A stretch of DNA of 64,000 bases from Bermanella sp040371755 (GCF_040371755.1 NZ_BAABWE010000007.1:1-64000); one strand, 5' to 3'; shown: positions 25,422 to 35,451, counted from the stretch's first letter. The notes: generated by a model from the letters alone, not told the origin. A program made the numbers and translations.

Positions 25422-27050
25422 ATGATCCGTATTACCGAATTAGCACTACCTTTAGATCATCCTCAAGAAGCCATTGAAGCTGCGTTACTTAAACGTTTAG
25501 GCATCCCAAAAGCCGATCTTGTGGAATTCATTGTCTTTAAACGCAGCTATGATGCCCGTAAAAAAAACACCGAGATTAAATTCGTATATATATTAGATGC
25601 CACCATTAAAAACGAAGCGGTGGTGTTGGCTAAATTTGAAGACGACATTCATGTCAAATCCGCTCCTGATACCAATTATTACCCTGTACCCGATGCTCCT
25701 GCCGATTTAACTGAGCGACCTGTGGTCATTGGCTTTGGCCCTTGTGGGTTATTTGCAGCGCTCACATTGGCTCAGGCAGGCTATAAACCCATTGTATTGG
25801 AGCGTGGTAAAGAGGTTCGTGCCCGCACCAAAGACACATGGGCACTATGGCGCAAACATGAGCTGAATACAGAATCTAATGTTCAGTATGGAGAAGGGGG
25901 TGCAGGTTTGTTCTCTGACGGTAAATTGTACAGCCAAATTAAAGACCCTAAATTCTACGGGCGTAAAGTTATGCACGAGTTTGTAAGGGCTGGGGCGCCA
26001 GAAGAAATCATGTTTGTGAGCAAACCCCATATAGGTACGTTCCGTTTAACAGGGGTGGTTTCCAAGATGCGTGAGGAAATCAAAGCATTAGGTGGCGAAG
26101 TACGCTTTGAAAGTAAAGTATCCGATATCCAAATTGAAGATGGTCGCATTACCCAAGTGGGTCTAGACAATGGTGAAACCATTAACAGCCGTTATGTGAT
26201 ATTAGCGCTAGGCCACAGCTCAAGAGATACCTTCCGTTTGCTGCATAAAAAAGGTGTGTTTATTGAAGCTAAGCCGTTTGCCATTGGTTTTAGGGTAGAG
26301 CACCCTCAATCGTTAATTGATACTGCTCGCTTAGGTAAATATGCAGGTCACCCAGAATTAGGGGCGGCGGACTACAAGGTGATACATCATGCGAAAAATG
26401 GCCGTGCGGTTTACAGCTTTTGTATGTGTCCTGGCGGAACAGTCGTGGCCGCCACATCAGAGGAAGGACGGGTCGTCACCAATGGCATGAGCCAATATTC
26501 TCGTAACGAACGCAACGCCAACTCAGGTATTGTGGTGGGCATCAATCCAGAACAAGATTTTCCGGGTGGCCCATTGGCAGGGGTAGAACTTCAAGAAAAA
26601 CTAGAAAGCCACGCATTTGAAATGGGTGGCCGTGATTACAGTGCTCCCGGGCAATTAGTAGGGGACTTTGTAAAAGGTAAAGCCTCAACCCAGTTAGGTG
26701 ACGTTGAACCATCGTATAAACCGGGAATTAAGCTCACAGATTTAGCCGATGCCTTACCCGATTACGCCATAGAAGCCATGCGAGAAGCCTTTCCTGCTTT
26801 TGGTAAAAAAATCCGCGGTTTTGATAGGCCTGATGCTATTTTAACTGGGATTGAAACCCGCACCTCTTCGCCAGTTCGTATCACCCGTGACCGAGACAGC
26901 TTACAAAGCTTAAATACCCGCGGCCTATACCCAGCCGGAGAGGGTGCAGGTTATGCCGGTGGTATATTATCGGCAGGAGTTGATGGTATAAAAGTAGCCG
27001 AAGCGTTAGTTCATGACATGCTGGCGGATTTAAAGGGTATGGTAAAATGA
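25422..27050 (+). CDS. FAD-dependent dehydrogenase of the COG2509 family
   Basis: A 542-residue flavoprotein. After an N-terminal region of about 90 residues (ferredoxin-like in this family) comes the FAD Rossmann motif VVIGFGPCGLFAALTLAQAG, then VQYGEGGAGLFSDGKLYSQI, and toward the C terminus RTSSPVRITR and YPAGEGAGYAGGILSAGVDG, which closes around FAD. The family is widespread in bacteria and its reaction is not established. Its stop overlaps the start of the next gene (ATGA), so the two are translated together. Confidence 0.88.
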   Translation: MIRITELALPLDHPQEAIEAALLKRLGIPKADLVEFIVFKRSYDARKKNTEIKFVYILDATIKNEAVVLAKFEDDIHVKSAPDTNYYPVPDAPADLTERPVVIGFGPCGLFAALTLAQAGYKPIVLERGKEVRARTKDTWALWRKHELNTESNVQYGEGGAGLFSDGKLYSQIKDPKFYGRKVMHEFVRAGAPEEIMFVSKPHIGTFRLTGVVSKMREEIKALGGEVRFESKVSDIQIEDGRITQVGLDNGETINSRYVILALGHSSRDTFRLLHKKGVFIEAKPFAIGFRVEHPQSLIDTARLGKYAGHPELGAADYKVIHHAKNGRAVYSFCMCPGGTVVAATSEEGRVVTNGMSQYSRNERNANSGIVVGINPEQDFPGGPLAGVELQEKLESHAFEMGGRDYSAPGQLVGDFVKGKASTQLGDVEPSYKPGIKLTDLADALPDYAIEAMREAFPAFGKKIRGFDRPDAILTGIETRTSSPVRITRDRDSLQSLNTRGLYPAGEGAGYAGGILSAGVDGIKVAEALVHDMLADLKGMVK

Positions 27051-27799
27051 AATTAGATGACGCCAAAAAGCTCCATCAAAAAAAATACCGTACTCAATTT
27101 GGTTTTTATTTGGTAGAAGGGGAGCATCTTGTTCTTGAACTGCAAAAGTCCGCACAGCTTAACCCTGAAAACTTCAAGCGCACGCAATTATATGTAACAG
27201 AAGAATACCAAGAATGGGCGAACAATATAGACACTGATTTTAAAATTTTTACCATCAGCAAAAAACAAATGGCGCAGTTAAGTGATACCAAATCTCCTCA
27301 AGGGATCATTGCTTGTGTGCCTTTGCCAGATTTAAAGCAGGCACAAGGGTTAGCATTAAAGAACCAAAATGAGCGCTGTATTTATCTACATGAAGTACAA
27401 GACCCAGGTAACCTTGGCACAATATTGAGAACGCTGGCTTGGTTTGGTGGTTTCCGTCTATTGATTAGTCCAAATTCGGTTGATCCGTTTAACCCAAAAG
27501 TGGTGCGCTCAAGCATGGGGGCTATTTTCCATGTACCCATGGAGCTAGATGTAGAGCTAAGGGATTTATCAAATCGCTTTGAAACATTTGCCTATTTAGA
27601 TATGAATGGTGAGCCTGTTAACTCGCCAGCGTTTACTCAATTACCTTGTTACTTGTTTGGTAATGAAGCCCGTGGCGTGCCCAGAGACGCATTACAGGTG
27701 CTAAATACGCAGGCGTTCACTATTCCCGGTAGCGGTGCTATTGAATCGTTGAATTTGGCCAGTGCTGTGAATATGTGTGTGTATCAGTTGTCGGTATGA
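27047..27799 (+). CDS. TrmH/SpoU-family RNA 2'-O-methyltransferase
   Basis: A 250-residue SPOUT-class methyltransferase. The N-terminal part (LHQKKYRTQFGFYLVEGEH) is the substrate-binding domain found in RlmB-like proteins, and the catalytic knot has the three SpoU motifs: EVQDPGNLGTILRTLAWFG, YLFGNEARGVP and IPGSGAIESLNLASAVNMCV, the last containing the SAM-binding knot. It methylates ribose in tRNA or rRNA; the site cannot be told. It overlaps the preceding flavoprotein gene by 4 bases. Confidence 0.92.
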   Translation: MKLDDAKKLHQKKYRTQFGFYLVEGEHLVLELQKSAQLNPENFKRTQLYVTEEYQEWANNIDTDFKIFTISKKQMAQLSDTKSPQGIIACVPLPDLKQAQGLALKNQNERCIYLHEVQDPGNLGTILRTLAWFGGFRLLISPNSVDPFNPKVVRSSMGAIFHVPMELDVELRDLSNRFETFAYLDMNGEPVNSPAFTQLPCYLFGNEARGVPRDALQVLNTQAFTIPGSGAIESLNLASAVNMCVYQLSV

Positions 27800-27833
27800 T
27801 TTTAAGTATTGAGTTAAATTTATTGAGTATTGC

Positions 27834-28586
27834 ATGAAAATTAAATTATTTAATAAAAACAAAATAATTCCAATATTATTGAAACCTTCTGCGTACTTAA
27901 GTCAATACTTTGATTTTTGGTTCTTAAGGAAAGATGTACCTACTCCAGAATTAGTGCAACATACACAATGGGAGAACTATTTATTTGATTTGGCAAAAAA
28001 GAATAATTGGAGAGTTCTAGAGGTTGGAAGTAGGGAGGTCACTGGAAAATCAAGGGCAAGGGAGGAATTATCGGACTGTGAATATATTGGTTTCGACTAC
28101 TATCCGGGCGAAAATGTAGATGTAGTTGGAGATGCCCATAAATTATCAACATATTTTGATGAAGATAATAAATTTGATTTGATTTTTTCATCTGCATGTT
28201 TTGAGCACTTTGCAATGCCATGGCTCGTTTCTCAAGAAATTTCAAAGTTATTAAAAGTCGGCGGAATGGTATTTGTTGAAACTCATTTTTCTAACTCATC
28301 TCATGAACGACCTTGGAATTTTTTCCAGTTTAGTGATATGGGGTTGAGGGTTTTATTCTCTAAATCAATGGGCTTTGAATGTTTAGATTCGGGGATGTCT
28401 ACGCCGATTGTAGGTCGCTTTTCAAAAAATGTTTTACCTAAACAATTGAAGTTTCGACCTGTTAAGGGTCTATATTGTCATAGTGAGTATTTAGGTAGAA
28501 AAGTTGAAGATGTACCGGATTTTAGTTGGGGTAATGTAGATTTAGATGAGATAGTTTCAAATACTAAATATCCTTTTAAGGTGTAA
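27834..28586 (+). CDS. Class I SAM-dependent methyltransferase (Methyltransf_11 type)
   Basis: A 250-residue protein with a Rossmann SAM site: VLEVGSREVTGKSRA (motif I), YIGFDYYPGENVDVVGDAHKL (motif II) and FDLIFSSACFEHFAMPWLV (motif IV), followed by LLKVGGMVFVETH. The substrate is unknown; such enzymes near cell-surface clusters often act on sugars or lipids, but no such cluster is here. Coding and downstream DNA are visibly richer in A and T than the neighbouring genes, suggesting a different history. It follows the TrmH gene by 34 bases and may share its transcript. Confidence 0.85.
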   Translation: MKIKLFNKNKIIPILLKPSAYLSQYFDFWFLRKDVPTPELVQHTQWENYLFDLAKKNNWRVLEVGSREVTGKSRAREELSDCEYIGFDYYPGENVDVVGDAHKLSTYFDEDNKFDLIFSSACFEHFAMPWLVSQEISKLLKVGGMVFVETHFSNSSHERPWNFFQFSDMGLRVLFSKSMGFECLDSGMSTPIVGRFSKNVLPKQLKFRPVKGLYCHSEYLGRKVEDVPDFSWGNVDLDEIVSNTKYPFKV

Positions 28587-28779
28587 ATGGTCGTTATTAA
28601 TTTTAAAATAAAAAATAATTACATTCCAATTAGAAATTGAGCGGGTACATAATTCTCTTTTATTTTTTAAGAATAGTGTTAACTTCATATGTTATCACTT
28701 TCTTATTTTTAACCTTTATTTTAAAAAGGTTTCTTATTAGAGTTATTTTTAACTCATCAAGAGCGCCATATTCACTAGC

Positions 28780-30792
28780 TCACTGTTCAAGTTGTGATAA
28801 GTTTTTAAATAAATCTAAAGCTTCTGGATTGAGTAGTGCGTCCTTATTTTTAACGGGTCTGCCGTGAATTGTCTCTCTCACTGCGATTTCAACTATTTTT
28901 CCACTTAAGGTTCTGGGTATATCGCTCACTTGCACAATAATAGCGGGTACATGCCTTGGCGTGGTGTTTTGTCGAATAGTATTTTTGATTCTGTTTTCAA
29001 GTTCGCTAGAGAGTGTTACATGTTCTCTTAAGCGTACGAATAAAATGACTCGGATATCAGTAGGGTCATGTATTAATGTTTGACCAACTGCGATACTTTC
29101 AAGTACTTCTTCGATCTTCTCGACTTGTCGATAAATTTCAGCCGTACCAATTCTCACTCCGCCCGGATTCAAAATTGCATCGCTTCTCCCGTGAATAATT
29201 AGGCTGGTGTAGGTTTTTCCGTTGTCATTGTGTGCAACTTTTTCTGCAAAATCACCATGTGCCCATACGTTATCAAAGCGCTCAAAATAGCTGGCTAAAT
29301 ACTTTTTATTACTTGTGTCATTGTAGAAGCCGATAGGCATGGAAGGGAATGATTTCTCGCAGACAAGTTCGCCGCGGATATTGTTTTTAACAGGTTGACC
29401 GGCATCATCATATACATTAACGGCCATCCCTAACCCCAGACATTGTATCTCGCCTTTGTAAACAGGCAGATTCGGATTACCTAAGGTAAAGCATGAAACG
29501 ATGTCTGTACCACCGGCAATACTGCTTACACAAATGTCTTGCTTGATATTGTTGTAAATATATTCAAAACTTTCATCACTTAATGGCGAGCCTGTGGAGA
29601 GTAATGTTTTCAACGCTTTTAATGAGTGTTTTTCATTGGGTGAGTATTTTGCTTTTTCTAAAGCGCTTATGTATTTGGCGCTGGTGCCAAAAATACTTAT
29701 ATTTTCCGTTTCTGCCATATTCCATAGTACATTTGGCTCTGGGAAAAAAGGTGAGCCATCATAAATGACTAAAGTGGCACCTGTCATTAAGGTACTAACC
29801 ATCCAGTTCCACATCATCCAACCACATGTGGTGTAGTAAAAAACAGTGTCGCTTTGTTTGACGTCTGTATGGAAAACCAATTCTTTATAATGTTGAATCA
29901 GTGTTCCCCCTGCACTATGCACTATGCATTTAGGGCTGCCTGTTGTACCTGAGCTATATAAGATATAAAGGGGATGATCAAAGCTTTGATGAGAAAACTC
30001 AATATCTAATGCCTCATTATCTAGGCATGCATCCCACAGTGATATGTTTGCAGAGGTTTTTAGTTGTTTCTGAGTTTGATTTAATGTGATGTTCTTATCT
30101 GAATAGGGCACCAATATGACATGCTGGATACTTGGGATATGGCTCAAAATAGAACTGAGTTTTTCGAGGTTATTCTGTTTTTTTCCATTATAAAAATAAC
30201 CATCCGTTGTGATAAGTATTTTAGGTTGGATCTGACCAAAACGATCTAAAACACCTTGAGTACCAAAATCCGGTGAGCAGCTGGACCATACAGCGCCAAG
30301 GCTGGTACAGGCTAACATGGCTATGATAGCTTCGGGAATATTTGGGCTAAATGCCGCAATCTTATCTCCGGGCTGAATGCCAATTTCTTTTAAATGTTGG
30401 CTTAGTTTAGCTACTTTTAAATATAGTTGAGCATAACTAATAGACTGCTGTTTTCCTCGCTCATCATAGGCAATGAGTGCTGTATGGTCATGTCTGAATT
30501 TTAATAAATTTTCTGCAAAGTTGAATCGGCTGCCTGTAAACCATTTAGCATTAGGCATCTTGCTTGGTTGCTCTAGTACATTCTGGTAAGGCTTATGCTC
30601 AATAAAGGATGCGTAATTCCAAACATATTTCCAAAATAATTGAGGTAACCTGATAGAAAAGTCATGCAAGGATTGATAACTAGAAACATTATGGCCATCT
30701 TCTGCAATATATTGGGCAAAGGCCGTCATATTACTTTCAGATATACGGGCTGCAGAGGGTGACCAAATAGGGCTGACCATATTAATCTTCAT
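28780..30792 (-). CDS. aacS: Acetoacetate--CoA ligase
   Basis: A 670-residue ANL-superfamily adenylating enzyme that activates acetoacetate to acetoacetyl-CoA with ATP. The N-terminal extension (KYVWNYASFIEHKPYQNVLE) and FTGSRFNFAENLL are those of acetoacetyl-CoA synthetases. The AMP-binding motif is LYILYSSGTTGSPKCIVHSA; TTCGWMMWNWMVS and the later GRSDAILNPGGVRIGTAEIY are further core motifs; the C-terminal catalytic Lys is in LSGKIVEIAVR. It could use acetoacetate from leucine breakdown, fitting the leucine dehydrogenase locus 7 kb away. It stands alone between convergent and divergent neighbours. Confidence 0.95.
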   Translation of the reverse strand: MKINMVSPIWSPSAARISESNMTAFAQYIAEDGHNVSSYQSLHDFSIRLPQLFWKYVWNYASFIEHKPYQNVLEQPSKMPNAKWFTGSRFNFAENLLKFRHDHTALIAYDERGKQQSISYAQLYLKVAKLSQHLKEIGIQPGDKIAAFSPNIPEAIIAMLACTSLGAVWSSCSPDFGTQGVLDRFGQIQPKILITTDGYFYNGKKQNNLEKLSSILSHIPSIQHVILVPYSDKNITLNQTQKQLKTSANISLWDACLDNEALDIEFSHQSFDHPLYILYSSGTTGSPKCIVHSAGGTLIQHYKELVFHTDVKQSDTVFYYTTCGWMMWNWMVSTLMTGATLVIYDGSPFFPEPNVLWNMAETENISIFGTSAKYISALEKAKYSPNEKHSLKALKTLLSTGSPLSDESFEYIYNNIKQDICVSSIAGGTDIVSCFTLGNPNLPVYKGEIQCLGLGMAVNVYDDAGQPVKNNIRGELVCEKSFPSMPIGFYNDTSNKKYLASYFERFDNVWAHGDFAEKVAHNDNGKTYTSLIIHGRSDAILNPGGVRIGTAEIYRQVEKIEEVLESIAVGQTLIHDPTDIRVILFVRLREHVTLSSELENRIKNTIRQNTTPRHVPAIIVQVSDIPRTLSGKIVEIAVRETIHGRPVKNKDALLNPEALDLFKNLSQLEQ

Positions 30793-30941
30793 CGCTTTTT
30801 AATTATATATGGTTAAGTTTGGCCCAAATGATGGTAGATGTGAAATATATTCGCCCTATGGATAAACTTTATACACTGTATGAAACCATTGTAATAAAAA
30901 TGACTTACGTATAACTTCTATCAGACTTGGGTGCTAAAAAT

Positions 30942-31520
30942 ATGGAGTTAATGATGGATTTATTAATCGTTGGGTTGGTTTTGTTCTTCTCGGTTCATAT
31001 TGTGTCGACAATTCCACCTATCAAGCGCAAGTTCTCACTCTTGGTGGGGCAAAAAGGTTATAAACCGGTTTACGCAATTATCTCATTAATAGGTTTTGTA
31101 TTGATCGTAATGGGGTATGCAGATAAGCCTATATTAGCTATGCCACAATGGAGTACCCCCAGTTGGGCTGTCCACTTGATGTATTTAATATTATGGCTCG
31201 CGATTATTTTACAGCCCGCTTCACATATGCCTACAAATATAAAACGATATACACGACATCCAATGTTGTGGGGGGTTGTACTATGGTCAGCAATGCATTT
31301 GTGGGTAAATGCAGATAGGGCATCGATTTTATTATTTGGTAGTTTCTTGGCTTATAGCCTTTGGGCAATGTTCACGGCAAATTTAGCTGGGGCAAAAAAA
31401 CAAACAAAAAAAGTACCTATGAAACACGATGTGTTGGTTGTCGTGGTAGGAACATTTGCATATATACTTGTATTATTTGCACATAAATGGATTGCAGGTG
31501 TGCCATTGGTGAATTATTAA
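30942..31520 (+). CDS. NnrU family membrane protein
   Basis: A hydrophobic protein of about 192 residues starting at MELMMDLLIVG; an earlier ATG at 30927 would add five residues. Five to six membrane spans are visible (for example LLIVGLVLFFSVHIV, VYAIISLIGFVLIVMGYA and VLVVVVGTFAYILVLFAH), with the NnrU-typical YTRHPMLWGVVLWSAMHL in the middle. NnrU proteins were linked to nitrite/nitric oxide respiration, but many occur without denitrification genes, as here, and their role is unclear. A strong terminator follows. Confidence 0.88.
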   Translation: MELMMDLLIVGLVLFFSVHIVSTIPPIKRKFSLLVGQKGYKPVYAIISLIGFVLIVMGYADKPILAMPQWSTPSWAVHLMYLILWLAIILQPASHMPTNIKRYTRHPMLWGVVLWSAMHLWVNADRASILLFGSFLAYSLWAMFTANLAGAKKQTKKVPMKHDVLVVVVGTFAYILVLFAHKWIAGVPLVNY

Positions 31521-31536
31521 TTTCTAGTAAAAAAAT

Positions 31537-31564
31537 AAAAGCCGCTCAAGTGAGCGGCTTTTAA
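31537..31564. terminator. Bidirectional rho-independent terminator
   Basis: AAAAGCCGCTCA and TGAGCGGCTTTT form a near-perfect stem with a tiny loop, flanked by A residues on the left and T residues on the right. It lies between the NnrU gene (plus) and galU (minus), whose stops face each other, and can terminate both. Confidence 0.93.
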
Positions 31565-31581
31565 TCAATCGGGCTAATGAC

Positions 31582-32445
31582 TTATCCTTTGAATTCGTGC
31601 TCATAGAAGTAATTGGTGGCTTCTACAAAGCCGGGAATACTACCACAGTCAAAGCGTTGTCCTTCAAATTTAACGGCAATCACTCGTTGTTCTTTTGCCA
31701 CTTGTTTTAGCGCGTCGGTAATTTGAATTTCACCATTGGTTCCTGGTTTTGTCTCTTTAAGGTAATCAAAGATCTCTGGTGTTAAAACGTATCGACCAAT
31801 AATAGCCATATTAGTCGGTGCGTCCTCTGGCTTTGGTTTTTCAACCATATCGCTGACATCGTAAATACCCGGTTCAATTTCGACGCCACTAATAATGCCA
31901 TAACTGCCGGTTTCTTCTTTTGGCACTTCTTCTATGGCCACAATACAACAGTGAAATTTGTTGTATAACTCGACTAGTTGAGCCATTGCTCTGGGTGTCG
32001 GTGCAGAAGGGTCTTGCTCTAAAGGTGCTACACATAAATCGTCGGCTAAAATCACTGCAAAAGGTTCTCGGCCAATGATAGCTTCGCCAGTTAAAATAGC
32101 GTGGCCTAATCCCAACATGGCGCGTTGGCGCATGAAAATGAATTGCCCATTATTCATAACATGATTGATATCAGCGAGCTTATCAAATTTAGAGCTGCCG
32201 GCTATTTCTGTCTCAAGTTCATAGTTATTATCAAAGTAATCAGCAATAGCACGCTTGCCTCGCCCAGTAATAAAGCCCATTTTGCTAACACCGGCTTCCA
32301 TTGCTTCTTCTACTGCGTATTGAATAAGCGGTTTATTTACAACGGGTAGCATTTCTTTTGGCATTGATTTAGTTGCCGGTAAAAAGCGTGTACCGTATCC
32401 GGCTACTGGAAATAAACATTTATTAACACTAAGTTTTTCTGACAT
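31582..32445 (-). CDS. galU: UTP--glucose-1-phosphate uridylyltransferase
   Basis: Makes UDP-glucose from glucose-1-phosphate and UTP in the cytoplasm. The start is taken at ATG 32445 (MSEKLSVNKCLFPVAGYGTR, 287 residues) with GGAG 7 bases upstream; a TTG 12 bases earlier is less likely. The nucleotide loop is PVAGYGTRFLPATKSMPKEM; other GalU motifs are PLIQYAVEEAMEAG, AVILADDLC and GEIQITDAL. It begins 13 bases after the glucosylglycerate phosphorylase gene, so it is the last gene of that operon, recycling glucose-1-phosphate into the glucosyl donor. Confidence 0.97.
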   Translation of the reverse strand: MSEKLSVNKCLFPVAGYGTRFLPATKSMPKEMLPVVNKPLIQYAVEEAMEAGVSKMGFITGRGKRAIADYFDNNYELETEIAGSSKFDKLADINHVMNNGQFIFMRQRAMLGLGHAILTGEAIIGREPFAVILADDLCVAPLEQDPSAPTPRAMAQLVELYNKFHCCIVAIEEVPKEETGSYGIISGVEIEPGIYDVSDMVEKPKPEDAPTNMAIIGRYVLTPEIFDYLKETKPGTNGEIQITDALKQVAKEQRVIAVKFEGQRFDCGSIPGFVEATNYFYEHEFKG

Positions 32446-32458
32446 TTTTTTCTCCAAT

Positions 32459-34210
32459 TTATGCGTTTGCTATCCACATCATCTGATAAGGTGCAAGAAT
32501 TATTTCATCATGAGTGTTATCAAACACAATGCCACTGATAAGGTCTATCCATGTATTAGTCACAACTAAATTCAAATCTGACAGTAACATTTTTTGTTGG
32601 CTATCTGTAATGTTATATACACAAAAAATACTTTGGCCTCGATCTATACTTTGGCGCCAAAACCCAAATATAGAATCACTTATATGTAATGTAAACTGAG
32701 TTGCATTTGGATGAAAAGCTTTTTGCGCTTTACGTAAGTTAATGAGCTGAGTGATTTGTGTATAAACTTGAGCATGGTCGGTCTCAGGATTGCTAAGTTC
32801 TGTGATTAAGTTGTCGTAGTCCCATTCATGACGGTTAATACTCCGATTATGCCCTGTACGTTCTTTCTTGTCGTAGTCATTATGAGTCCCTAGTATGCTA
32901 TGGATATATAATGCAGGGATACCCTCAAGGGCTAGCATGATGCCATGGGCACATAAGAAACGTTGCAGGCCTAATTCGTCCTTGCCGTCTTCAGTTCCTT
33001 GTAATGCATCATATAAAGTGATGTTGACTTCATAGGGTTTTTTAACGCCATTTTCTCCCGCACGCCAAGATATTTCACCACCAAAACTCTGCATAGTAGT
33101 GACAAGTGTTGCTAGTTCAGTGTCACTTAATAGGCCTTCGGCTGGTCTTAGTCCAATGCCATCATGAGAGGCAATGAAGTTGAAATAAGTGGTGCCGTGT
33201 TGTGCAGGAGGCATACTCATTAGCCAACGTTTTAAATATCGACAATTACCACTGACCAATGTATATACCAGCAATGGTGGTAAAGAGAAGTTATATACAC
33301 AATGTGCTTCATTGGCGTTGCCAAAGTAGCTTAAGTTCTCGATATTTGGAATATTAGTTTCAGTTATAATGATCGCATCTGGTTGCGTATGTTCTATTAA
33401 CGTGCGAATAAGTCGAACAACTTCATGTGTTTCGTCTAAATTTAGGCAATTAGAACCAAGTTTCTTCCAAAGAAATGCAATTGCATCTAAGCGAAAAATA
33501 CGAATCCCATGATCCAAATAGTTTCGTACGATGTTGACGAATTCTTTTAATACTTGTGTATTGGAGAAATCCAAATCAACTTGTTCATGGCTGAACGTAC
33601 ACCAAACATATTCAGTGCCTTTTTCTGTAATGGTTTCCCTTAGTAGTGGTGAAGTACGCGGACGTACGACGTCGGATATAGGTGCATCTTTATGGGTTGT
33701 ATAGAAATAATCATGACCAACCCCTTCACCCTTGATAAAGTTTTTAAACCATTGGCTTTGGTCTGAACAGTGGTTGATCACTAGGTCAGCCATTAGCCTA
33801 TATTCGCTAGCTATGTTTTCTATATCTTGCCAATGACCAAGTGTTGGATTGATTTCATAATAATCACAAACGGCAAAGCCATCGTCAGCACTGAATGGAA
33901 AAAACGGCAAAATATGAACAGAGTTAATGCTCTGTTTTAAATAATCGTTTAAAAAACCATGTAAAGTATGTAGCGGCGGTTCGTCTTCTTTTTGAATAGA
34001 GTGACCATATGTAATGACGGTTACATCTTGTTCTGTCCAGTAATTTTGGTGTGGCGATACGGCCTCGTAGTGTTGCTGGAAACCCATAATGTCAATGAGC
34101 TCTTGGGTTAGCTCATTTAATTCAGAATCGGTTTTAGCATCACCATAAATAGCTTGTAAGTGATGCAGTATTTTATTTTCCAGTAATTCCAGTGTTTTTC
34201 CGGTTAACAT
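32459..34210 (-). CDS. GH13 subfamily 18 sugar phosphorylase, probable glucosylglycerate phosphorylase
   Basis: A 583-residue alpha-amylase-family phosphorylase. TYGHSIQKEDEPPLHTLHGF and VHILPFFPFSADDGFAVCDY are diagnostic for sucrose phosphorylase relatives; the catalytic nucleophile is Asp in FRLDAIAFLWK, the acid/base Glu in IIITETNIPN, and HDGIGLRPAEGLL carries the transition-state residues. Family members split sucrose, sucrose-6-phosphate or glucosylglycerate with phosphate. Next to glucosyl-phosphoglycerate synthase, the best substrate is glucosylglycerate, giving glucose-1-phosphate and glycerate (inference from context; E. coli YcjM is a precedent). It starts 8 bases after the synthase gene. 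Confidence 0.87.
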   Translation of the reverse strand: MLTGKTLELLENKILHHLQAIYGDAKTDSELNELTQELIDIMGFQQHYEAVSPHQNYWTEQDVTVITYGHSIQKEDEPPLHTLHGFLNDYLKQSINSVHILPFFPFSADDGFAVCDYYEINPTLGHWQDIENIASEYRLMADLVINHCSDQSQWFKNFIKGEGVGHDYFYTTHKDAPISDVVRPRTSPLLRETITEKGTEYVWCTFSHEQVDLDFSNTQVLKEFVNIVRNYLDHGIRIFRLDAIAFLWKKLGSNCLNLDETHEVVRLIRTLIEHTQPDAIIITETNIPNIENLSYFGNANEAHCVYNFSLPPLLVYTLVSGNCRYLKRWLMSMPPAQHGTTYFNFIASHDGIGLRPAEGLLSDTELATLVTTMQSFGGEISWRAGENGVKKPYEVNITLYDALQGTEDGKDELGLQRFLCAHGIMLALEGIPALYIHSILGTHNDYDKKERTGHNRSINRHEWDYDNLITELSNPETDHAQVYTQITQLINLRKAQKAFHPNATQFTLHISDSIFGFWRQSIDRGQSIFCVYNITDSQQKMLLSDLNLVVTNTWIDLISGIVFDNTHDEIILAPYQMMWIANA

Positions 34211-34218
34211 AATCTGGC

Positions 34219-35451
34219 CTATAACTGTGAAGTAAATTCTTTATTATCTTCTTCTACGGCTTCATATAGTCGCTCAAAAATATCGGGTACAGCACTTTGC
34301 ACACGGTTCCAGCTTGGAATGAATGGGGTTTCCATAGGGTTGTCTAAGAAGCGCTTACCAGCATCCATGATATTTTTAGCAAACATTTCTACTGCTTTTT
34401 CTTCTTGGTGAATATCAAATTTTAAACCATTCATAATGGCATCATTTCGGTAAGTTTCCACAAAATCTAAAGCAATACGGAAATAACTGGCTTTGACTGT
34501 TCTGAATGTTTCTTCATTGAAGACAGTGCCTTTGGTCGCTAGTTTTCTGAACAAAGCTTTTGCAATATCAATGGACATTTTTGATAGCCCAGCTTGTTGA
34601 TCACTTAACGATAGATCTTGGTGCTTGTGGTCGTATACCTTGGCAATGTCTACTTGGCATAAACGATTGTTTGCATAGTTTCTATGCATTTCAGATAGCA
34701 CGCCAATTTCTAGCCCCCAATCACTTGGAATGCGAATATCATTTAACACATCTCGTCTAAATGAAAATTCACCGGCTAGTGGGTAGCGGAAGCTATCCAT
34801 ATAATTTAGATATTCGTCATTATCTTTGACAACGGATTTAAGCGCTCTTAGTAATGGTGTGACGAGTAATCGACTAACTCGCCCATTTAGTTTTCCATCA
34901 GCAATACGGGCGTAATAACCTTTACAGAATTCATAATTAAATTGAGGATTAGCAACAGGGTAGACTAAGCGGGCGAGTAACTCACTATTGTAGGTGACTA
35001 TGTCACAATCGTGCAGTGCGATGGATTCTGTTTTACCAGATGCTAAAATGTAACCCATGCAGTACCACACATTTCGGCCTTTCCCCATTTCTTTTGGCGC
35101 TAACCCTAATTGTTGTAACTCAGCGTCTAATGCTTTTAATCGTGGGCCATCATTCCAAAGTACTCTGTGGTGTTGAGGCAGATCAGAGAAAAACTTTAAT
35201 GCATGTTTGTATTGCTCTTCATCTGCGCGATCTAAACCAATGACGATTTCGCTTAAATAAGGTATGTGTTTTATCTGATCAATAATTTTTGGTAATGCCT
35301 CACCTTCAAGTTCAGAAAATAAAGATGGTAAAAGCAAGCCTATTGGTCGTTGTTTACTGAATGAAACCAGATCGTTCTCTAAATCTGCAATGTGGCGATC
35401 CGTTAAATTATGCAGTGTCGTAATGATGCCATTCTGATAAAAATCAGCCAT
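34219..35451 (-). CDS. gpgS: Glucosyl-3-phosphoglycerate synthase (GT81-like)
   Basis: A 410-residue GT-A glycosyltransferase transferring glucose from an NDP-glucose to 3-phosphoglycerate. The nucleotide region is RPIGLLLPSLFSELEGEALP, then LNDG-like VLWNDGPRL, GKGRNVWYCMGYILA (the donor loop) and the metal-binding ALHDCDIV. Further on, YPLAGEFSFRRDVLNDIRIP and SDWGLEIGVLSEMHRNY are typical of the GpgS family. Mannosylglycerate synthesis is an alternative, but the alpha-glucoside phosphorylase and galU downstream favour glucose. Its start overlaps the end of the kinase-phosphatase gene by 8 bases. Confidence 0.88.
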   Translation of the reverse strand: MADFYQNGIITTLHNLTDRHIADLENDLVSFSKQRPIGLLLPSLFSELEGEALPKIIDQIKHIPYLSEIVIGLDRADEEQYKHALKFFSDLPQHHRVLWNDGPRLKALDAELQQLGLAPKEMGKGRNVWYCMGYILASGKTESIALHDCDIVTYNSELLARLVYPVANPQFNYEFCKGYYARIADGKLNGRVSRLLVTPLLRALKSVVKDNDEYLNYMDSFRYPLAGEFSFRRDVLNDIRIPSDWGLEIGVLSEMHRNYANNRLCQVDIAKVYDHKHQDLSLSDQQAGLSKMSIDIAKALFRKLATKGTVFNEETFRTVKASYFRIALDFVETYRNDAIMNGLKFDIHQEEKAVEMFAKNIMDAGKRFLDNPMETPFIPSWNRVQSAVPDIFERLYEAVEEDNKEFTSQL

